In this document: positions 1 to 7,317 of the stretch, piece by piece
Layout: the number at the start of each line of letters is the position of its first letter
How positions within the stretch are numbered: position 1 is the first letter of the stretch
NCBI GenBank assembly: GCA_035249175.1
Contig: DATFGT010000014.1
Span: 1 to 46,026, forward strand
DNA: 46,026 bases
Direction: 5' to 3'
From: 66-474 sp035249175
Lineage (GTDB): Bacteria; Pseudomonadota; Gammaproteobacteria; Xanthomonadales; Rhodanobacteraceae
Position numbers and translations under genes: made by a program
Notes under the pieces: generated by a model
Seen by the model: the letters and a program-made list of their open reading frames with translations, nothing else
What the model was told of the DNA's origin: nothing
Database searches by the model: none

Positions 1-363
1 CTGAACCAGGTCACGTGGGAGCAGCGCGTGATGGAAGGCGATCCAAAATACGATGCCTCGCAGCACGTGATCGATTTTCCCTACGCCCGCTATGCCGAAC
101 TGATCGGACTGAAAGGCATCATGGTGAACCGGCCCGAGCAGATCGGCCCCGCGTGGGACGAAGCGCTGAAAGCCGATCGCCCTTGCGCGATCGAGGCGAT
201 CACCGATCCGGAAGTGCCGCCGCTGCCGCCGCACATCACCTTCGAGCAGGCCAAGGCGTTCGCCGAATCGATGCTGAAGGGCGACACCGGCACCAACGCG
301 ATGCTGCGCGAATCCGCGCGCGAAACCTGGGCCACGCTGTTCCCGGGCCACAGGAAGAGTTGA
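1..363 (+). CDS. Thiamine-diphosphate-dependent enzyme, C-terminal part (cut by window edge)
   Basis: The reading frame is open from base 1 and ends at a TGA at 361-363, so only the last 120 residues are present. The sequence resembles the C-terminal thiamine-diphosphate domain of the pyruvate oxidase / acetolactate synthase-like family: it carries YARYAELIGLKGI, then a tail AIEAITDPEVPPLPPHIT as seen where these enzymes end. The cofactor-binding GDG...N motif would lie upstream and cannot be seen. The next gene starts 2 bp after the stop, so the two are probably co-transcribed. The exact substrate cannot be decided from this fragment. Confidence 0.75.
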   Translation: MNQVTWEQRVMEGDPKYDASQHVIDFPYARYAELIGLKGIMVNRPEQIGPAWDEALKADRPCAIEAITDPEVPPLPPHITFEQAKAFAESMLKGDTGTNAMLRESARETWATLFPGHRKS

Positions 364-365
364 CG

Positions 366-1463
366 ATGGAAGCCATCGCGCTCGGCAAGGCGAAGGCGAG
401 TACATACAAGGTGCCGACCGATGCTCCCGAATCCGACGGCACGCTGGAATGGAGTTCGACCACGCTGGTGCTGGTGGAGATCGAAGCCGGCGGCCAACGC
501 GGCATCGGTTACAGCTATGCCGACAAGGCCACACAGGTCCTGATTCATGATGTGCTGGCAGACGCGATCGAAGGTCGCGATGCGATGGACATCCCCGGGG
601 TGTGGTGGGCGATGGCCGCGGCGGTCCGCAACGTGGGCCGCCGCGGCGTCGCATCGATGGCGATCTCGGCCGTCGACAACGCATTGTGGGATCTGAAGGC
701 GAAGTTGCTGGACATGCCGCTGGTGAAGTTGCTGGGTTCGGTGCGCGAGGCCATTCCGGTGTACGGCAGCGGCGGTTTCACCTCCTACAGCGACGCGCAG
801 TTGCGCGAACAACTCGGCGGCTGGGCCGATGACGGAATCGCGATGGTGAAAATGAAGGTTGGACGGGAGCCGCAACGCGATCCCGCGCGCGCCAAGGTCG
901 CGCGCAAGGCGATCGGCGACGGCGTCCAGTTGTTCGTGGACGCCAATGGCGCGTATGCGCGCAAGCAGGCGTTGCGCATGGCGCAGGTCTTCGCGCGGGA
1001 ATACGACGTGAAATGGTTCGAGGAACCGGTCTCGTCGGATGACCTCGATGGGTTGCGCATGTTGCGCGATCGCGCACCGGCCGGCATGGACATCACTGCC
1101 GGCGAGTACGGTTACGACGCCGGATATTTCCGGCGAATGCTGGCGGCCGGAGCCGTCGACGTGCTGCAGGCCGATGCCACGCGCTGCGGCGGCATCACCG
1201 GCTATCTGGGCGCGGCCGCACTTTGCGATGCGTTCCATGTTCCGATGTCCGCGCATTGCGCGCCGGCGCTGCACATGCACCCGGCCTGCGCGACGCGGGC
1301 TTCACGACACATCGAATATTTTCACGACCACGTTCGCATCGAACGGATGCTGTTCGATGGCGTGCCCGAGCCGGTGGACGGACGGCTGCACCCCGACATG
1401 TCGCGGCCCGGCGCGGGCGTCGCGTTCAAGCATGCGGATGCGAAGAGATACCAGGTTTCGTAG
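366..1463 (+). CDS. Enolase-superfamily (mandelate racemase-type) sugar-acid dehydratase or racemase
   Basis: This 365-residue protein has the full active-site set of the mandelate racemase subgroup of the enolase superfamily. K162 and K164 form the K-x-K motif. D192/N194 (VDANGAY), E219 (FEEPV) and E247 (AGEYGYD) are the Mg2+ ligand positions. D270 and H297 give the general-base dyad, and E317 is also kept. The family abstracts the alpha proton of a carboxylate, most members being acid-sugar dehydratases; the substrate here is unknown. The start is the ATG 2 bp after the preceding stop. Pairing with a thiamine-diphosphate enzyme suggests a small carbohydrate-acid catabolic operon (inference). 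The TAG stop overlaps the first base triplet of a palindromic repeat. Confidence 0.85.
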   Translation: MEAIALGKAKASTYKVPTDAPESDGTLEWSSTTLVLVEIEAGGQRGIGYSYADKATQVLIHDVLADAIEGRDAMDIPGVWWAMAAAVRNVGRRGVASMAISAVDNALWDLKAKLLDMPLVKLLGSVREAIPVYGSGGFTSYSDAQLREQLGGWADDGIAMVKMKVGREPQRDPARAKVARKAIGDGVQLFVDANGAYARKQALRMAQVFAREYDVKWFEEPVSSDDLDGLRMLRDRAPAGMDITAGEYGYDAGYFRRMLAAGAVDVLQADATRCGGITGYLGAAALCDAFHVPMSAHCAPALHMHPACATRASRHIEYFHDHVRIERMLFDGVPEPVDGRLHPDMSRPGAGVAFKHADAKRYQVS

Positions 1464-1515
1464 GGCGGGTGTCAACCCGCATTGGTTGTAGCGGTAGGGC
1501 GGGTTCCAACCCGCC
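1462..1515. repeat. Tandem pair of GTAGGGCGGGTT palindromic repeats
   Basis: Two copies of a short palindrome lie in tandem: GCGGGT-GTCA-ACCCGC at 1465-1480 and GGCGGGTTCCAACCCGCC at 1498-1515. The same TAGGGCGGG core recurs near 5028, 6181, 25551 and 42935, always between genes. These are REP-like elements; they could form mRNA hairpins between the enolase-superfamily gene and the metallothionein gene. Confidence 0.8.
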
Positions 1516-1532
1516 ATGAAGGAGGACATCCC

Positions 1533-1715
1533 ATGGAAATCGATCACATCAAGGAAAAATGCCGGCACGAACAATGCACCTGCGAGGTCGAAGCGGGCCA
1601 TCCGTATTGCAGCGAGTACTGCCGCAACGCCACCGAATTCACCGACGAAGTGCCGCGTGACGAGGCCGAACGCGGCGGGTGCGGGTGCGGACACAAGGAG
1701 TGCTCGCCGAAATAG
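1533..1715 (+). CDS. Small bacterial metallothionein (SmtA/BmtA-like)
   Basis: This 60-residue cysteine-rich protein follows the layout of bacterial metallothioneins (SmtA/BmtA family): an N-terminal C-x4-C-x-C cluster (KCRHEQCTCEV), the signature PYCSEYC in the middle, and a C-terminal C-x-C-x3-C cluster (GCGCGHKEC). Such proteins bind Zn2+, Cd2+ or Cu+ through cysteine and histidine in the cytoplasm. The start is the ATG at 1533, preceded by a strong GGAGG at 1521-1525. It begins shortly after the palindromic repeat pair, and the next gene follows after about 30 bp. It lacks the longer middle loop of the cyanobacterial protein. The family is fairly certain; the metal is not. Confidence 0.8.
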   Translation: MEIDHIKEKCRHEQCTCEVEAGHPYCSEYCRNATEFTDEVPRDEAERGGCGCGHKECSPK

Positions 1716-1744
1716 CCGTGCGGTCGACGCGAAAGGCATCTTCG

Positions 1745-2680
1745 ATGCGGCTCGGACAAGGCGCTGGCATGGCGGTGTTCGGTGCGCTGGCGATGGCCGC
1801 GGGCGCGGCCGCCTTGCGACGACGGCCGGCGCGGCACGTGCTCGAATCGCACGCGCGCGAAGCCACGGTGACCGCGGCGCGACGGCTCAATCGCGCGGCG
1901 GGCCTGATCGCAACCTCGACGCTGCTCGACAGCGGCGTCGAACATTACCGCGGCACGTTCCACAACAAGGCTATGGTCACGCCGCTGGTGGTTTCCGCGT
2001 TGACCCTGGCGGTGAGTGCGCATGGCACGCGCGACGAGCGCAAGGTCGCGCATCGCGTACGAGATTCGATCTACGCTGCGGCGGCCCTGACGGGTGTGGT
2101 CGGCACGGGTTTTCATGTCTACAACATCGGCAAGCGTTCGGGCGGCTTCTGCTGGCAGAACCTGTTCTACGGCTCGCCGCTGGGCGCGCCGGCCGCGGTC
2201 GCGCTGGCGGGATTGCTGGGTTACTACTCGGAACGTTTGCGCGACAGCGAAGGCGGCGCCACGCCGCGCGTGTTCGGAATTCCGGCGGGACGCGCACTTG
2301 CGGCACTCACCGCGGCGGGACTGGTTGCCACGTCCGGCGAAGCGGGTCTGCTGCATTTTCGCGGCGCCTACCACGATCCCTTCATGTTCGTGCCGGTCAC
2401 GGTGCCGCCGATCGCGGCGGCGCTGCTTTCGGAAACCGCGGCGACGCATCCGCACCGGCCGCGCCGACTGACGCGCTGGTGGCTGCGGCTGACCGCGCTG
2501 GTCGGATTCCTCGGCGCCGGGTTCCACGTGTTCGGGGTGAGCCGGAACATGGGCGGCTGGCGCAACTGGTCGCAGAACATCCTCAACGGACCACCCATTC
2601 CGGCGCCGCCGAGTTTCACCGGGCTCGCGCTGGCGGGATTGGCGGCGCTGGGCTTGATCGAGGAACATCCACGTGCCTGA
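1745..2680 (+). CDS. Polytopic membrane protein with internal duplication, partner of a GMC oxidoreductase
   Basis: This 311-residue hydrophobic protein has several predicted membrane segments (about residues 8-24, 76-92, 108-126, 145-161, 183-197, 213-229, 247-265, 289-305). It is built from two related halves offset by 137 residues: HYRGTFH (H67, R69, H73) matches HFRGAYH (H204, R206, H210), and GTGFHVYNIGKRSGG (H124) matches GAGFHVFGVSRNMGG (H261), each followed by QN-x-L/I-x-x-G-x-P. It has a single cysteine (FCWQN) and no CxxCH, so it is not a c-type cytochrome. The repeated histidines could bind heme b or a quinone (inference). The ATG at 1745 avoids overlap with the metallothionein gene. 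It overlaps the next gene by 8 bp, which points to one complex or pathway. I know no named family for it. Confidence 0.75.
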   Translation: MRLGQGAGMAVFGALAMAAGAAALRRRPARHVLESHAREATVTAARRLNRAAGLIATSTLLDSGVEHYRGTFHNKAMVTPLVVSALTLAVSAHGTRDERKVAHRVRDSIYAAAALTGVVGTGFHVYNIGKRSGGFCWQNLFYGSPLGAPAAVALAGLLGYYSERLRDSEGGATPRVFGIPAGRALAALTAAGLVATSGEAGLLHFRGAYHDPFMFVPVTVPPIAAALLSETAATHPHRPRRLTRWWLRLTALVGFLGAGFHVFGVSRNMGGWRNWSQNILNGPPIPAPPSFTGLALAGLAALGLIEEHPRA

Positions 2681-3317
2681 GCGTTTCCCCGGTTACGACG
2701 TGCTGGCCAAGCGCGACACGCCGTCATGGAACGATGCGACGCGCCGGGTGATGGATGCACGCCTGGCGATCGTCGATGCGCCAGAATTTTTGAACCAGCA
2801 GGAATGGCTGACCTTGCGCGCGATCTGCGACGGCGTCCTGCCGCAGCGGGCGCCGCGACGTGCGCAGGTGCCGATCGCCGCGATGGTCGATCGCAAACTC
2901 GCGAAGGACCGTCGCGATGGTTATCGCGATGCGCGGCTGCCGCCGTTGCGCGAAGCCTGGCGGCGCGGACTGGCCGCGCTGGATGCCGCCGCGCAAGCTT
3001 GCGCCGGCGCGCCATTCCATCTGCTCACCGCCGCTGCACGCAATGCGCTGCTCAGGGACGTGCACGACGGCAAGCTCGATGGTCCGGAGTGGGGCGGCAT
3101 GCCGTGCAAAGTGTTCTTTCGCGAGCGCGTCACGCACGACATCCTTGCCGCTTACTACTCGCACCCGACCGCGTGGAACGAAATCGGTTTCGGCGGCCCG
3201 GCGGCGCCGCGCGGCTACGTGCGGATGTATTTCAATCGGCGCGATCCTTGGGAAGCGGCAGAGGCGTACCACGACGATCCGGCGCCGGCGAGCAAGGCCG
3301 ATGAAAGGATTGCATGA
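2673..3317 (+). CDS. Gluconate 2-dehydrogenase subunit 3-like protein
   Basis: This 214-residue protein matches the small-subunit family of membrane-bound FAD dehydrogenases (gluconate 2-dehydrogenase subunit 3). The pattern is EFLNQQEWLTLRAICDGVLPQ near the N-terminus, a helical middle, and the typical C-terminal AYYSHPTAWNEIGFGGPA and RGYVRMYFNRRDPWE. In the family this subunit assists the flavoprotein, often in its export or assembly. I see no twin-arginine signal at its N-terminus. Translation starts at a GTG inside the end of the membrane-protein gene, and the stop overlaps the GMC gene by 17 bp, so the three are translationally coupled. Confidence 0.8.
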   Translation: MPERFPGYDVLAKRDTPSWNDATRRVMDARLAIVDAPEFLNQQEWLTLRAICDGVLPQRAPRRAQVPIAAMVDRKLAKDRRDGYRDARLPPLREAWRRGLAALDAAAQACAGAPFHLLTAAARNALLRDVHDGKLDGPEWGGMPCKVFFRERVTHDILAAYYSHPTAWNEIGFGGPAAPRGYVRMYFNRRDPWEAAEAYHDDPAPASKADERIA

Positions 3318-4953
3318 CGCCCTGCACACGCCGCGCGGCAAGAACGGCCGCGCGCCCGACCCGCTGCGGGTCGACGGCTGGATGCCGATGCGCGAATACC
3401 GCGATGACGAGCAGGTCGACTTCGTGATCGTCGGCACCGGCGCGGGCGGCGGCACGCTGGCGTGCAAGCTGGCCGAAGCCGGGTTTTCGGTGGTCGCGCT
3501 GGACGCCGGTGCGTGGTGGCGTCCGCTCGAAGAATTCGCGTCGGACGAAACACATCAGGAAAAACTGTTCTGGACCGACGAGCGCATCTGCGACGGCGAC
3601 AATCCACTGAAGCTCGGCAGCAACAACAGCGGCAAGTCGGTCGGTGGTTCCACCGTGCATTTCGCGATGGTCTCGCTCAGGTTTCGCCCGGAGTGGTTCA
3701 AGTGCCGCACGCTGCTCGGCTACGGCGCCGACTGGCCGCTCGACTGGCAGGAGATGTGGCACTACTACGGCGAGGTCGAGCAGTCGCTGAAGATCTCGGG
3801 CCCCGTCACGTATCCGTGGGGTCCGAAGCGCCCGCGCTATCCATACCGCGCGCACGAAGTGAACGCGACCGGCTGGGTGCTGGCGCAGGCGTGCGAAGCG
3901 ATGGGTATCGCGTGGACCGAAACGCCGCTGGCCACGCTTTCGGCGCCGCGCGGGCTGGCGCATCCCTGCGTGTATCGCGGATTCTGCGTCACCGGCTGCG
4001 CGACCAACGCCAAGCAGAGCGCGCTGGTCACGTGGATTCCGCGCGCGGTGAAGGCGGGAGCGGAAATCCGCGACCTCGCGATGGTGGGCCGCGTCGAGGT
4101 GAACGATCGCGAGCGCGCCACCGGCGTGCACTACCAGCGCGAAGGGCGCTGGCGCTTCCAGCGCGCGCGCAACGTGGTGGTGGCCGGTTACGCGATCGAA
4201 ACGCCACGCCTGCTGCTGAACTCGGCCGATGCGCGGCACCCCGCCGGGCTTGCGAACAGCTCCGGACTGGTCGGCAAGAACCTGATGACGCAGACCAACC
4301 AGGGCGTGTACGGCGTGATGGCCGACGAGATCCGCTGGTACAAGGGTCCGCCTTCGCTGACGCTCACCGAACATTGGAATTACTGTGACGAAGGCAAGGA
4401 TTTTTTCGGCGGCTACGCCTTCATGTCTCAAGGTCCACTGCCCCAGGCATGGGCCTCCACGCAGGCCGGCAACCACGATCTGTGGGGCGATGCGCTGCTG
4501 CGCGAGATGCAGCAGTACAACCACCAGGCGGGCTTCAAGATCGTCGGCGAAACACTGCCGCAGGAACGCAACCGCGTCACGCTGGCCGACGAAAAAGATC
4601 AATACGGCTTGCCCGTCGCGCGCGTGACGTTTTCGCTGTGCGACAACGACAAGGCGCTGGTCAGGCATTCGGTCGATTTCATGACGCGCAGCCTCGATGC
4701 GATCGGCGCGCGCGACATCTGGGCCGAGGAGGACGATACCTGCCACTTGAACGGCACCGCACGCATGGGCGACGACCCGGAAAGCAGCGTGGTGAACGCC
4801 GATTGCCGCAGTTGGGACATTCCGAATTTGTGGATTTGCGATGGCTCGGTGTTCCCGACCGTCGGCGGGGTCAATCCGTCGCTCACCATCCAGGCGATCG
4901 CCTGCCGCACGGGCGACCGCATCAAGCAACTCGCCGCGCGGGGCGAGTTGTGA
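3301..4953 (+). CDS. GMC-family FAD oxidoreductase (gluconate/sorbose dehydrogenase large-subunit type)
   Basis: This 550-residue flavoprotein opens with the ADP-binding fold FVIVGTGAGGGTLACKLAEAGFSV at about 42-65. It carries a GKSVGGSTVHFAM flavin segment near 116 and ends with the GMC oxidoreductase C-terminal domain. The expected active-site pair is present: H482 in TCHLNGTARMG and N525 in GGVNPSLTIQ. A cysteine-rich stretch (HPCVYRGFCVTGCATNAKQ) is typical of the gluconate/2-keto-gluconate dehydrogenase branch. It should oxidise an alcohol or sugar and pass electrons to a partner. No cytochrome c subunit is encoded beside it; the duplicated membrane protein two genes upstream is the candidate replacement. 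The ATG at 3301 is chosen because the frame upstream of it is only a shadow of the subunit-3 gene. Confidence 0.9.
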   Translation: MKGLHDALHTPRGKNGRAPDPLRVDGWMPMREYRDDEQVDFVIVGTGAGGGTLACKLAEAGFSVVALDAGAWWRPLEEFASDETHQEKLFWTDERICDGDNPLKLGSNNSGKSVGGSTVHFAMVSLRFRPEWFKCRTLLGYGADWPLDWQEMWHYYGEVEQSLKISGPVTYPWGPKRPRYPYRAHEVNATGWVLAQACEAMGIAWTETPLATLSAPRGLAHPCVYRGFCVTGCATNAKQSALVTWIPRAVKAGAEIRDLAMVGRVEVNDRERATGVHYQREGRWRFQRARNVVVAGYAIETPRLLLNSADARHPAGLANSSGLVGKNLMTQTNQGVYGVMADEIRWYKGPPSLTLTEHWNYCDEGKDFFGGYAFMSQGPLPQAWASTQAGNHDLWGDALLREMQQYNHQAGFKIVGETLPQERNRVTLADEKDQYGLPVARVTFSLCDNDKALVRHSVDFMTRSLDAIGARDIWAEEDDTCHLNGTARMGDDPESSVVNADCRSWDIPNLWICDGSVFPTVGGVNPSLTIQAIACRTGDRIKQLAARGEL

Positions 4954-5027
4954 TTCGCGCGGTTTTGATTTTGCGCGATGCAAGACCAAAAGAGATTTGG
5001 GTACGTATGAACACGGATCAAAAGCAC

Positions 5028-5107
5028 GTAGGGCGGGAGTAGCGTAGCGAATCCCGCCGTATTCGCCTGCGGCGGGATACGCCGCTGCGCGGCTCCTCCC
5101 GCCCTAC
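5028..5107. repeat. 80-bp hairpin element of the GTAGGGCGGG family
   Basis: The element begins GTAGGGCGGGAGTAGCG and ends with the matching CTCCCGCCCTAC, so the ends pair over about 13 bp around an inner GCGGGATACGCCGC. A nearly identical element lies at 42935-43020 and a shorter relative near 25551. It fills most of the gap between the GMC gene and the following dehydrogenase gene. Confidence 0.8.
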
Positions 5108-5132
5108 ATCGTCCTGGAGACAGGAGAACAGC

Positions 5133-6194
5133 ATGAACGCCCAACCCGTCAATGATTCGCCACCGCGACGCCGCGGCCGCTTCGCCGACAAGGTGGTCGT
5201 GATCACCGGCGCATCGGCCGGCGTGGGCCGCGCCACCGTGCGCGCGTTCGCACGCGAAGGCGCCAGGATCGCGTTGATCGCACGCGGACAGTCCGGGCTC
5301 GACGCCGCGAGGCGTGAAATCGAAAACGGCGGCGGCGACGCCATCGCAATTGCGGCCGACGTCGCCGATGCGCAGGCGCTGGACGATGCGGCCGATCGGG
5401 CCGAGCGTGAACTCGGGCCGATCGATGTCTGGGTCAACAACGCGATGGTCACGGTGTTTGCGCCGGTCGACGAGATCGGTGCCGATGAATTCAAGCGTGT
5501 CACCGAGGTTACCTATCTCGGCGGCGTATACGGCGCGATGGCCGCACTGAAACGCATGCGGACGCGCGATCGCGGCACCATCGTGCAGGTGAGTTCAGCG
5601 CTCGCGTATCGCAGCATTCCGCTGCAGTCTGCGTATTGCGGCGCCAAGCACGCGCTCGCCGGTTTCGTGGATGCGCTGCGCTGCGAGCTGATCCACCAGA
5701 ACAGCAGCATTCACGTCACCGCGGTACAGATGCCGGCGCTGAACACGCCGCAGTTTTCCTGGGCGCGAAACAAGCTGCCGCATCGCCCACAGCCGGTGCC
5801 GCCGATCTTCCAGCCGGAAGTGGCAGCCGATGCGATTCTTTACGCAGCGAGCCACCGCCGTCGCAACGTGCCGGTGGGCGCGCCGACCTGGCTCGCCGAA
5901 TGGGGCCAACGCTTCGCGCCGGGATTGCTCGACACATACCTCGGACGCACCGCCTGGGGCGGACAGCAGACGCCCGAGCTTGATGATCACAATCGCCCCG
6001 ACAACCTGTTCTCGCCGGTGGACGACGACCCCGGCGCGCACGGTGACTTCGATGGGCGAGCGCATGGGTGGTCCTGGGCGCTTTGGGTGGAGAAGCACCG
6101 CCGCGCGCTGGGATTGGGCTTGCTCGCGGCAACCGCGCTCGGGGCGGGATTACGTTTCGGCGGCCGAAAAAGCAGAATGCAGGGCGGGTCTTGA
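5133..6194 (+). CDS. Short-chain dehydrogenase/reductase with C-terminal membrane segment
   Basis: This 353-residue protein is a classical SDR. It has the NAD(P)-binding TGASAGVGRA at about 25-34, NNAMV in place of the NNAG motif, a catalytic serine in VSSALAY, and Y-x3-K in YCGAKHA. After about 250 residues it has an extra region with an acidic stretch and a hydrophobic segment near 325-341 (ALGLGLLAATALGAGL) that could anchor it in the membrane. A start at 5133 is supported by the GGAGA at 5121-5125. The last residues (MQGGS) and the stop lie in a palindromic repeat. The substrate is unknown. Similar SDRs with this C-terminal extension often sit near GMC oxidoreductases, which fits the upstream genes. 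Confidence 0.85.
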   Translation: MNAQPVNDSPPRRRGRFADKVVVITGASAGVGRATVRAFAREGARIALIARGQSGLDAARREIENGGGDAIAIAADVADAQALDDAADRAERELGPIDVWVNNAMVTVFAPVDEIGADEFKRVTEVTYLGGVYGAMAALKRMRTRDRGTIVQVSSALAYRSIPLQSAYCGAKHALAGFVDALRCELIHQNSSIHVTAVQMPALNTPQFSWARNKLPHRPQPVPPIFQPEVAADAILYAASHRRRNVPVGAPTWLAEWGQRFAPGLLDTYLGRTAWGGQQTPELDDHNRPDNLFSPVDDDPGAHGDFDGRAHGWSWALWVEKHRRALGLGLLAATALGAGLRFGGRKSRMQGGS

Positions 6195-6252
6195 CCCGCC
6201 GTCACGCACCTTAATTGGAATCGCGCATCGGCGGGTCGAGACCCGCCCTACT
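6181..6252. repeat. Inverted pair of GGGCGGGT-type palindromes
   Basis: AGGGCGGGTCTTGACCCGCC at 6181-6200 and GGCGGGTCGAGACCCGCCC at 6230-6248 are two copies of the window's GTAGGGCGGG palindrome family in opposite orientation. The first encodes the last codons of the upstream dehydrogenase, including its stop. Confidence 0.75.
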
Positions 6253-6265
6253 TCAAGGAACGACC

Positions 6266-6655
6266 ATGACCATCGGAAGCCGCCACTGGGCGATTGCGGA
6301 GGGCTATATTCCGGCGCCCCGCAACGACAAGGACAACGACGACCCGCGCTTCGAAAGCCACGAAACCGCGTGCCTGTTGAACGTCAACGACGTCGATGCG
6401 CATGTCACGATCATGCTGTACTTCAGCGACCGTGAGCCGGTGGGGCCGTATCGCGTCACCGTGCCGGCGCGGCGGACGCTGCACCTGCGCTTCAACGACC
6501 TCACCGATCCGGCGCCGGTGCCGCGCGATACGGATTACGCCAGCGTGTTGTTTTCCGATGTTCCGATCGTGCTGCAACACACGCGGCTGGATTCCCGCCA
6601 GCCTGCGTTGGCGTTGTTGAGCACGATCGCGTTCGCGGAAGGCACTCAGGATTGA
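6266..6655 (+). CDS. Sensory rhodopsin transducer (ASRT) family protein
   Basis: This 129-residue soluble protein closely follows the Anabaena sensory rhodopsin transducer family. Conserved stretches are HWAIAEGYIPAP, SHETACLLNVNDVDAHVTI, YFSDREPVGPYR, TVPARRTLHLRFNDL, DPAPVPRDTDYASV and PIVLQHTRLDSRQPALALLST. In Anabaena the protein is a soluble beta-rich oligomer that interacts with a photoreceptor and has been linked to DNA or small-ligand binding. No rhodopsin gene is in this window, so a different input is likely here (inference). The ATG at 6266 has AAGGAA upstream at 6256-6261. It faces a convergent small gene. I am sure of the family and unsure of the role. Confidence 0.93.
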   Translation: MTIGSRHWAIAEGYIPAPRNDKDNDDPRFESHETACLLNVNDVDAHVTIMLYFSDREPVGPYRVTVPARRTLHLRFNDLTDPAPVPRDTDYASVLFSDVPIVLQHTRLDSRQPALALLSTIAFAEGTQD

Positions 6656-6667
6656 TCCATGATTCGA

Positions 6668-6687
6668 TGACGCGTGAAACCGCGTCA
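6668..6687. terminator. Possible bidirectional stem-loop between convergent genes
   Basis: TGACGCG-TGAAAC-CGCGTCA forms a perfect 7-bp stem with a 6-base loop between two convergent genes. There is no clear T-tract, so termination is an inference from position. Confidence 0.35.
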
Positions 6688-6939
6688 ACAACCCTCGCGC
6701 ATCGGCCGATCGGACCAGGAGTGTTGTTCCGCGTTGGTGCGCGCCGGCGGCGGAACCTGCGGTGCGTCGCCGAGCTTGCGCCAGATGCCGACTTGCGCCT
6801 TGTCGTAGGTTCCCCAGCGCGAACAGAAGCCTTGTTTCTCGTACACGCCCATCAGGGCGCGCGTATGTCCCACCACGAGAAACCGGACGTATTCGTGCTC
6901 GACGGGCAATGACTGCGTGGTGTCGATCCAACTGTTCAT
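6685..6939 (-). CDS. Small conserved hypothetical protein (DUF551-like)
   Basis: This 84-residue protein starts MNSWIDTTQSLPVEHEYVRF and carries a W-G-T-Y segment and GIWRKLGDAPQ before a proline-rich, probably disordered tail. The opening W-I-x-LP followed by a beta-rich stretch is reminiscent of DUF551-type proteins, but I cannot confirm the match. The ATG at 6939 has an AGGAGA Shine-Dalgarno 6-7 bases upstream; the longer upstream reading frame is not supported. A close match to a sigma-54 promoter lies 53 bp upstream of the start (6992-7008, minus strand), divergent from the lipoprotein gene. This suggests control by the nearby sigma-54 activator. Function unknown. Confidence 0.7.
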   Translation of the reverse strand: MNSWIDTTQSLPVEHEYVRFLVVGHTRALMGVYEKQGFCSRWGTYDKAQVGIWRKLGDAPQVPPPARTNAEQHSWSDRPMREGC

Positions 6940-6991
6940 GCACTTTTCTCCTGTTCTGGCGCCGCGTTCCGACTGTTTTGCCGCTACCTGA

Positions 6992-7008
6992 ATGCACGCA
7001 GTGTGCCA
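6992..7008 (-). promoter_or_regulatory. Sigma-54 (-24/-12) promoter for the small conserved gene
   Basis: On the minus strand the sequence reads TGGCACACTGCGTGCAT. The invariant GG (7006-7007) and GC (6994-6995) are separated by exactly 10 bases, and the -24 half is a perfect TGGCAC. Transcription would start near 6982, about 43 bases before the ATG at 6939. Confidence 0.7.
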
Positions 7009-7180
7009 TCCGTTCAGCGCGCGTGGCGCCATCTGCGGACCCAGAATGTTCGCCATCGCGCGGCGCGCCCGAATGAAGTGGCCTCAAGCATTTGCGTGCG
7101 CCGGGTTTGCACTTCTTCGTGTGATGCGGATGCGGCGACGCCGCAGGCACAACGAATCGCTGCCGTCGTGCGCGGGCAAA

Positions 7181-7201
7181 AATTTCCCTTGCCGGGAAAT
7201 T
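7181..7201. promoter_or_regulatory. Perfect palindrome, candidate activator site between divergent sigma-54 promoters
   Basis: AATTTCCC-TTGCC-GGGAAATT is a perfect 8+8 bp inverted repeat with a 5-base spacer. It lies between two divergent sigma-54 promoters, about 60 bp from the -24 element of the plus-strand promoter and 174 bp from that of the minus-strand promoter. That is a usual distance for an enhancer-binding protein site. A binding role is inferred from position and symmetry only. Confidence 0.5.
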
Positions 7202-7260
7202 GCTTCCGCAATCAGGTGCATCTTCAGGCATGGAACCACCCTGCACCACGCAGGCCGCGG

Positions 7261-7276
7261 TGGCACGTGGTTTGCT
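7261..7276 (+). promoter_or_regulatory. Consensus sigma-54 (-24/-12) promoter for the EF-hand lipoprotein gene
   Basis: TGGCACGTGGTTTGCT equals the sigma-54 consensus TGGCACG-N4-TTGCT at every defined position. GG at 7262-7263 and GC at 7274-7275 have the required 10-base spacing. Transcription would start near 7287, about 31 bases before the lipoprotein ATG at 7318. Confidence 0.85.
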
Positions 7277-7317
7277 TGCCTCCCGCGCCGCGCCATGCGG
7301 CCGCAAAGGAGCTCGAC

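Noticed and set aside
90..1280. Long minus-strand open frame over the enolase-superfamily gene
   Set aside because: It is an antisense shadow caused by high GC at third positions. The plus strand has a full active-site set.
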